Positions 31,728-36,227 of a DNA stretch of 36,227 bases are shown one piece after another (within the stretch, counting starts at the first letter, position 1; each line of letters starts with the position of its first letter). The position numbers and the translations under genes were made by a program. The notes beneath the pieces are model-generated. The model saw only the letters and a program-made list of their open reading frames with translations, was not told the DNA's origin and made no database searches. This DNA comes from Myxococcales bacterium (lineage in GTDB: Bacteria > Myxococcota > UBA4151), in the NCBI GenBank assembly GCA_002696345.1, contig NZRT01000065.1:106612-142838 (forward strand). The letters run 5' to 3'.

Positions 31728-33512
31728 TTGGCACGTACACTCACCAAAATTTTTCGGGATACTGTTGCAACTCGGGGCGGTCGCTCGGCCGTTCAGTTCC
31801 GTGAACAGGGAACCTGGCGTAGTCTTTCATGGCTTGAGTTAGCGGCGAAGGGCGATATTGTTGCCGCAGGCCTTATCGGCCTCGGCATTGAGAAAGGCGA
31901 CCGGATTTCGATCCTGGGAAACACTTGTCTCGAATGGATTCTAGCCGATCTCGGTGTGATGATGAGTGGTGCGGCTACGGTCACGATTTACCAGTCGAAT
32001 ACGGCGAGTGAATGCGCCTATATTATCTCCAACTCTGAATCCACCATCGTGTTTGCGGAGGACCAGGAGCAAGTCGATAAACTGAAGTCGATTCGAGACG
32101 ACATTCCTAGTGTGCAAAAGGTGATCGTATTTACAGGCAAGGGTGATGGTGAATGGGTGGTCAGCCTTGATGAAGTGATGGCACAGGGGGAAGCCGCCCT
32201 GGCTGCCGATGCCAATCTCGTGACCAAGCGAGAAGAGTTGATCACCTCGGACGATCTGATCTGTCTGATCTATACATCTGGAACCACTGGATTACCCAAG
32301 GGCGTCGTACTCACCCATGAAAATATGGGTTATGAGGCGGAGAGCGTAGAAAACGTCCGTATTCTCTCCGAAGAAGATGTACAGCTTCTCTTCTTACCGC
32401 TCGCCCATGTGTTTGCGCAGGTTTTGAAAGCAGCATGGATTGCAACAGGACATCAACTGGCTTTGACGAGTATGGATACACTCCTCGACGATATGGTCGA
32501 AGTACGACCCACGCTGATGGCTTCGGTTCCAAGACTGTTTGAGAAGGTTTACACAGGGGTTGTCGGCAAAGTTCGGAGTGCGACGGGCCTCAAAGGAGCG
32601 TTGGGTAATTGGGCTCTTGATGTGGGTGATGAAATGGCTCAACGCTGCATTGATGGCGGGACACCCGGTGGGTTGAAGTGGAGTCTTGCCAAGCGGTTGG
32701 TCTTCTCCAAAATTGCCGCGACGCTGGATGAGAAGTTCGGTGGCCGCTTGCGATTTTTCGTGAGTGGTGGTGCCCCTCTCAGCCCCCGCATTGCTTACTT
32801 CTTCCAGTTCGCCGATGTCGAAATCCTTGAAGGGTACGGCATGACCGAATCGACGGCTGCAACTTGCGTCAACCGGAGTGGCGAGGGGCGGATCGGTACG
32901 GTTGGGCCTGTCTTGCCGGGCACACAGGTGAAGATCGCCGAAGATGGTGAGATCTGCATCAAGGGTCCTGGCGTGATGAAAGAGTACTGGCGGCTGCCTG
33001 AGCAGACGGCGGAAACCATCAAGGATGGATGGCTTCATACCGGAGACATCGGAGTCTTTGATGACGGTTACCTGAAGATTACGGGTCGGAAGAAGGAGTT
33101 GATCGTGACCGCCGGCGGCAAGAATGTTGCTCCTGCGAAGATCGAAGGGCTGTTGGCTGCAAATCAGTACATCGCGCACGCTGTCGTCCACGGTGATAAA
33201 CGTAAGTATCTTTCAGCATTGGTGACCCTCGATCCAGAAAACCTAGAGACTTGGGCTGGTGATCAGGGACTCGCATTTGATGATTTGAAGCAAGCTTCGA
33301 AGGACCCGAAGGTGGTTGCGCTGGTGCAAAGTGTCTTCGATTCAGTCAACAGCGGTTTGGCTCGCTACGAAACCATCAAAAAGTTTCGTGTTTTGCCCGT
33401 CGAGTTTGAGTTAGGCGATGAATTGACGCCGACACTGAAAGTGAAACGCAACGTCGTCGAGAAGAAGTTTTCGGAGGATATCGACTCCATGTACGACGGT
33501 GAAAGCTTTTAA
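31728..33512 (+). CDS. Long-chain fatty-acid-CoA ligase (AMP-forming)
   Basis: 594 aa, the size of the FadD15/FACL group. It activates fatty acids to acyl-CoA via an acyl-adenylate at the cytoplasmic membrane face. The P-loop-like AMP motif is LIYTSGTTGLPKGVVLTHEN (about 179-198), the adenine motif is EGYGMTESTAATCVN (about 368), followed by GWLHTGDIG, then the hinge LKITGRKKELIVTAGGKNVAP with the catalytic-lysine region later (TPTLKVKRNVV). The start is TTG 31728, supported by GGAG 7 bases upstream. An SCP2-like lipid carrier follows after 8 bases. Substrate chain length cannot be read from sequence. Confidence 0.94.
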   Translation: MARTLTKIFRDTVATRGGRSAVQFREQGTWRSLSWLELAAKGDIVAAGLIGLGIEKGDRISILGNTCLEWILADLGVMMSGAATVTIYQSNTASECAYIISNSESTIVFAEDQEQVDKLKSIRDDIPSVQKVIVFTGKGDGEWVVSLDEVMAQGEAALAADANLVTKREELITSDDLICLIYTSGTTGLPKGVVLTHENMGYEAESVENVRILSEEDVQLLFLPLAHVFAQVLKAAWIATGHQLALTSMDTLLDDMVEVRPTLMASVPRLFEKVYTGVVGKVRSATGLKGALGNWALDVGDEMAQRCIDGGTPGGLKWSLAKRLVFSKIAATLDEKFGGRLRFFVSGGAPLSPRIAYFFQFADVEILEGYGMTESTAATCVNRSGEGRIGTVGPVLPGTQVKIAEDGEICIKGPGVMKEYWRLPEQTAETIKDGWLHTGDIGVFDDGYLKITGRKKELIVTAGGKNVAPAKIEGLLAANQYIAHAVVHGDKRKYLSALVTLDPENLETWAGDQGLAFDDLKQASKDPKVVALVQSVFDSVNSGLARYETIKKFRVLPVEFELGDELTPTLKVKRNVVEKKFSEDIDSMYDGESF

Positions 33513-33517
33513 AGCTT
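33503..33517. repeat. Perfect 15-base palindrome across the ligase stop codon
   Basis: AAGCTTT-T-AAAGCTT contains the TAA of the ligase gene and ends 3 bases before the SCP2 gene ATG, where a ribosome site would be expected. The AT-rich stem is weak in RNA. Confidence 0.4.
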
Positions 33518-33520
33518 GTC

Positions 33521-33856
33521 ATGAGTCAAACCAGCGCCCGACATTTTTTCGCTGAGCAGTTGGCACAACGAATCACTCCCGAATGGGCGGAATCTACCGG
33601 TGGTGTCGTCTTTCAATTCCATGTCAGTGGGGACACTGGTGGATCCTGGATTGTGGATCTCAATCGGACCGGTAACTGGGTCTGCGAAGGGCAGGATGAC
33701 GCAGCTGATTGTACGATCGGCCTGTCAGAAGAGGACCTCATCGCCATTGTCGATGGTCAACTGAATCCAAACATGGCTTACATGCTCGGTAAACTCCGCA
33801 TCACCGGGAACATTAGTCTAAGTTTGAAGATCCCAAGCTTACTCGTTGGTCGTTGA
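33521..33856 (+). CDS. SCP2 sterol-carrier-domain protein
   Basis: 111 aa, a stand-alone SCP2 domain. These small proteins bind lipids or acyl-CoA in a hydrophobic tunnel. The fold pattern is complete: an amphipathic first helix, GVVFQFHVSGD and GSWIVDLNR strands, WVCEG, ADCTIGLSEEDLIAIVDGQLNP, then the closing MLGKLRITGNISLSLKI. It follows the acyl-CoA ligase by 8 bases and probably handles its substrate or product; this is inferred from context. No clear Shine-Dalgarno precedes the ATG, so translation may be coupled to the ligase. Its last 18 bases overlap the convergent gene. Confidence 0.9.
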   Translation: MSQTSARHFFAEQLAQRITPEWAESTGGVVFQFHVSGDTGGSWIVDLNRTGNWVCEGQDDAADCTIGLSEEDLIAIVDGQLNPNMAYMLGKLRITGNISLSLKIPSLLVGR

Positions 33857-35263
33857 TTCTGACTCGGTTTCGACAGCATCCATCGGTGCATCCTCAGGGA
33901 TCACGATGTTTCCAGCGGATTCTTGGATAAGCTCGGGGCCCGCATCACCACTCTCTTGTTCGCCTGTTGGTGGTGGGCTAGGGGTCGGCTGTGCGACGAT
34001 CGTGGGGGTAGGAAAGAGATCCACCAGATTGCGGGCAGCGCAGCGCGCCGTTTCATGATCATCTCGAAGCAAACGTTGCGTGAGCCAGGGCTGCGGATTG
34101 AGCTCCCGTGATGCAGCATGCGCCAAAATGCGAACGTTGACGTCCTCGTGCGCTAGGTTTCCTTCATAAAATCCCCGTAACTCCCAAACCGCTGATCGGG
34201 AGAGAATAGCAGTCAAAAGATCACCTCGAAGTTTATTGGCTTGATAACGCTGCAGTTGCCCTCGGATTCGTTCGCCGAAGAATCCGAGGGCGACGGTTAA
34301 CTCTTTGGTCGCAGGATTGGGTTGTGTTTGGATCCATTCGAGAACCCTTTTTTGGTCTTCCGGATGGCCGAGGGCAGTCAGTCCAAGCATGGCTGGATGC
34401 TTCATTTTCTCATCATCTAGGTTGGCTAGAAAGATCAGTCTCTCTCTCAGTGTGTTAAGCGCCAGCATACCAGCGAGTCGTGCTGCGGCGGGAGCCCAAG
34501 GGTTGTTCGGTTGTTCGAGATAGGAAGAGAGTACCTCTGCCGCCTGGTCGCCATCAAGTCTCTGAGGGCGGATATCCCCTGGATTTTGAACCATCAACTT
34601 ACCGTCCTGGTAGGCTAATTCGGGGACCGGTTCGATGGCTTGTTGTTGCACTGAAACCTGAAGACGACGAGTGAGTTCTTCTGGAAGCGGCAGCCCTGTG
34701 ATGACGCCTAAGTTTTTTAATCCTTCAAGAAGACGGGGAGGGATAAGATCCAACCGTGTCTCCTGGTCCAACCCCGGGACTGAACCCAAGCCCTCTGCAA
34801 CAAGTTCGTAGGGCCTTCTGACCACTTGGGCCAGTTCGGGGAGGAGGCGCACACCTTGTTGACGGGGAACCGCTCGGATTGCCTCGTCATAGGCCAACAA
34901 GGCTTGCATAAAGCGGCGCACAATGAGTTTGCCTTCATCTTTGGCAAGACGTTGACTACCGGCGAGCCGTAGACATGCTTGGCTACGAAATGCTTTGAGC
35001 GCCAGTAGTCGGGCGCGAAGGCGCAAGGTCTCACTTCGACTAAGTTCACCGCTGACTTGGTCGAGAAGTCGCTTTAGGCGTTTCGTCGGTAGGGGCGTAC
35101 GAACAAGGTGCTCGTGGATTGCGCAGAACGGTTTGGCTTTCGGCGAGGGGGCCTCACACATCGCCGACGGTTGGGGGTAATCAAAGAGCAGTGCCAAGCG
35201 ATCTGGCGCTGGTGCCGGGTCTGTCCAACCGAAGGCGAAGCCAGCTAGAAGCAGGCTTCCCAA
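33839..35263 (-). CDS. Exported all-helical (HEAT-like) repeat protein, function unknown
   Basis: 474 aa. The N-terminus has a short hydrophobic stretch (SLLLAGFAFGW) that could be a signal peptide, followed by a Cys-containing linker. The body (about 70-425) is almost entirely helical, with repeats of roughly 35-40 residues toward the C-terminus (MLALNTLRERLIFLAN, MLGLTALGHPEDQKRVLEWI, NVRILAHAASRELNPQPWL, ETARCAARNLVDLF) that look HEAT-like. The last 50 residues are Pro/Thr/Glu-rich and unstructured. The start is TTG 35263, the only possible start because a TAG (the stop of the upstream gene) lies two codons before it. No ribosome site is visible, so re-initiation after the upstream gene is likely. 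I do not recognise a family. Confidence 0.75.
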   Translation of the reverse strand: MGSLLLAGFAFGWTDPAPAPDRLALLFDYPQPSAMCEAPSPKAKPFCAIHEHLVRTPLPTKRLKRLLDQVSGELSRSETLRLRARLLALKAFRSQACLRLAGSQRLAKDEGKLIVRRFMQALLAYDEAIRAVPRQQGVRLLPELAQVVRRPYELVAEGLGSVPGLDQETRLDLIPPRLLEGLKNLGVITGLPLPEELTRRLQVSVQQQAIEPVPELAYQDGKLMVQNPGDIRPQRLDGDQAAEVLSSYLEQPNNPWAPAAARLAGMLALNTLRERLIFLANLDDEKMKHPAMLGLTALGHPEDQKRVLEWIQTQPNPATKELTVALGFFGERIRGQLQRYQANKLRGDLLTAILSRSAVWELRGFYEGNLAHEDVNVRILAHAASRELNPQPWLTQRLLRDDHETARCAARNLVDLFPTPTIVAQPTPSPPPTGEQESGDAGPELIQESAGNIVIPEDAPMDAVETESESTTNE

Positions 35264-35266
35264 GGG

Positions 35267-36227
35267 CTATTTTGCCGGCTGGTGCTCAGGCATCCTCAGG
35301 ACGCCATAACTTGCCTTACCACCGTCGATTCGCATCACAGCCACCATGCCCCATGAACTCGAACCATCATTCATCGTCCAGTGACTGGTGTCCGCAGGGC
35401 CTGGATTGATCAGCAACTGAGGACTCATTTGATCCACTTCGACCGCCTTGCCGGCAAGGTCAGTGCCTCGCCCGCCGGCTTCCTTAATGCCACCCACGAT
35501 TGCCAGTTGGGTGCCTGTTCCCTTCAGCATGGCGGTGACCCGCGGGTCGCCTACATTTTTCTTATCTTTCTCATCGAGGCTTGGCTGACCCATGAAATCC
35601 ACTGCCAAAACGCCATCCTGGAGTGGGGACTGGTGACTGACCAACACTTTCGCACTGCCAGGGGCTGCCTTCAGCAGTTCGGTCGTGGTGGCAATTTGGT
35701 CGTCATCAAAGAGACAGGCACCAGGATCCGTGTACATTTTGCGGCCATAACCAGGAAGGCTCACCAGACTGACGTCATTCATGGTGAGTGTTCGAACCCG
35801 ATTACCATTGATCAAATTTGCGTGCTTGGCGCTCACCTTCGAGGCCGCCTCCTGGAACCACTCTGGTGCTTCTTTGTTCCCAGAGATAACATAGACAGGC
35901 ATTTTAAAGGTGGAGGCATAGCCCATCAAGACCGTCTCCATATGGTCTGGGTAGTAGAAGTCACCACCGTTGATCACCACAGCCTCAACGCCCTGTTCTC
36001 CAAACCATTTTGAATAGGCTTTAAGCCTTGCTTCCCAGCCATCATGTTTGTCCTTCAAATCGCTGACGATCCCGATGACAAGCTTGCCGCTCCTCTCGGG
36101 TGCCGCTGCCGCGGCGAGGGAGTATCCATTCCCTTTGAGCATCGTAGCGCCTGCAGTGACCTCACGGGGGTCGCCCCCTTTAGGATCGCCAAAGCATCCC
36201 GGATTTCCCGCCGTTGTATCTGTCGAC
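35267..36227 (-). CDS. Degenerate calcineurin-like metallophosphoesterase, 5' end outside the window
   Basis: The frame is open from the right edge to TAG 35267-35269 (about 319 residues visible); the inner ATG at 36142 is not the start because coding-like residues with GCFGDPKGGDP continue to the edge, perhaps the mature end of a lipoprotein. The order of phosphoesterase motifs is kept but most ligands are changed: SDLKDKHDGW for the D-x-H site, NGGDFYYPD (the GD motif is intact), SGNKE for GNH, VSHQSP for GH and GGIKEAGG for the GHxH site. INPGPAD matches the family NPGS turn. The fold is therefore recognisable but metal binding and catalysis look impaired. It lies 3 bases before the helical-repeat gene and probably shares its transcript. 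Confidence 0.75.
   Translation of the reverse strand, partial: STDTTAGNPGCFGDPKGGDPREVTAGATMLKGNGYSLAAAAAPERSGKLVIGIVSDLKDKHDGWEARLKAYSKWFGEQGVEAVVINGGDFYYPDHMETVLMGYASTFKMPVYVISGNKEAPEWFQEAASKVSAKHANLINGNRVRTLTMNDVSLVSLPGYGRKMYTDPGACLFDDDQIATTTELLKAAPGSAKVLVSHQSPLQDGVLAVDFMGQPSLDEKDKKNVGDPRVTAMLKGTGTQLAIVGGIKEAGGRGTDLAGKAVEVDQMSPQLLINPGPADTSHWTMNDGSSSWGMVAVMRIDGGKASYGVLRMPEHQPAK

Noticed and set aside
32394-33191. 265-codon minus-strand open frame
   Set aside because: Antisense to the conserved core of the acyl-CoA ligase; its residues have shadow-like composition (many His, Arg, Pro).
35381-36013. 210-codon plus-strand open frame
   Set aside because: Antisense to the phosphoesterase-like gene, no family resemblance and no ribosome site.

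Overview
The window (36.2 kb, moderately GC-rich, tightly packed genes, many 4-bp ATGA/GTGA overlaps) looks like the chromosome of a predatory or gliding-type 'delta-proteobacterial' lineage, most likely Myxococcota or Bradymonadota. The reasons are: the order lysS - lolC/E - lolD - bamA; a MYXO-CTERM-like tail; Asp/Gly/Ala-rich ('DAG', 'DGG') lipoproteins with Cys-rich repeats; giant kinase-ATPase-TPR proteins; and pilT beside a giant coiled-coil protein. The lineage call is inference from gene content. No phage, IS element, CRISPR array, tRNA or rRNA was seen.

Layout. (1) 1-213: C-terminal end of a secreted protein with a PPC-like domain, followed by a good intrinsic terminator. (2) 463-1737 (+): secreted zinc-phospholipase-C-like protein with a MYXO-CTERM-like anchor, converging on (3) a minus-strand operon 5224-1694: von Willebrand A protein, sensor histidine kinase, OmpR/PhoB-type response regulator, with a candidate 11-bp direct-repeat operator upstream. 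(4) 5326-5760 (-): RimI-like acetyltransferase whose true start appears to be a non-ATG/GTG/TTG codon. (5) 6104-21817 (+): a nearly gapless 15.7-kb run: lysS, LolC/E permease, lolD, bamA, SMUG1-type uracil-DNA glycosylase, trmL, two giant kinase-ATPase-TPR paralogues, DUF192 protein, PP2C phosphatase. (6) 28463-21830 (-): degenerate methyltransferase/coiled-coil giant, pilT, recX, UbiB/ABC1 kinase. (7) 28574-31612 (+): lipoprotein, ExbB/TolQ, ExbD/TolR, Cys-rich repeat lipoprotein. (8) 31728-33856 (+): long-chain acyl-CoA ligase and SCP2 protein. (9) 36227-33839 (-): a degenerate calcineurin-like phosphoesterase (running off the window) and a helical-repeat exported protein.

The strongest candidate for an undescribed system is 13642-21817. 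Two paralogous proteins (kinase fold, STAND-type ATPase, TPRs) are translationally coupled and appear to have degenerated reciprocally. The first keeps all kinase catalytic residues but has an altered Walker A and Walker B. The second has lost the kinase Lys, Glu and catalytic Asp but keeps a canonical P-loop. The first also carries an N-terminal winged-helix resembling that of WYL/DeoR regulators. A PP2C phosphatase follows in the same run, behind an apparent six-codon coupling ORF. The second candidate is the pseudo-methyltransferase/coiled-coil giant upstream of pilT. Its design (degenerate globular head plus very long coiled coil) recalls the myxobacterial polarity proteins AglZ and FrzS, which have a pseudo-receiver head instead.
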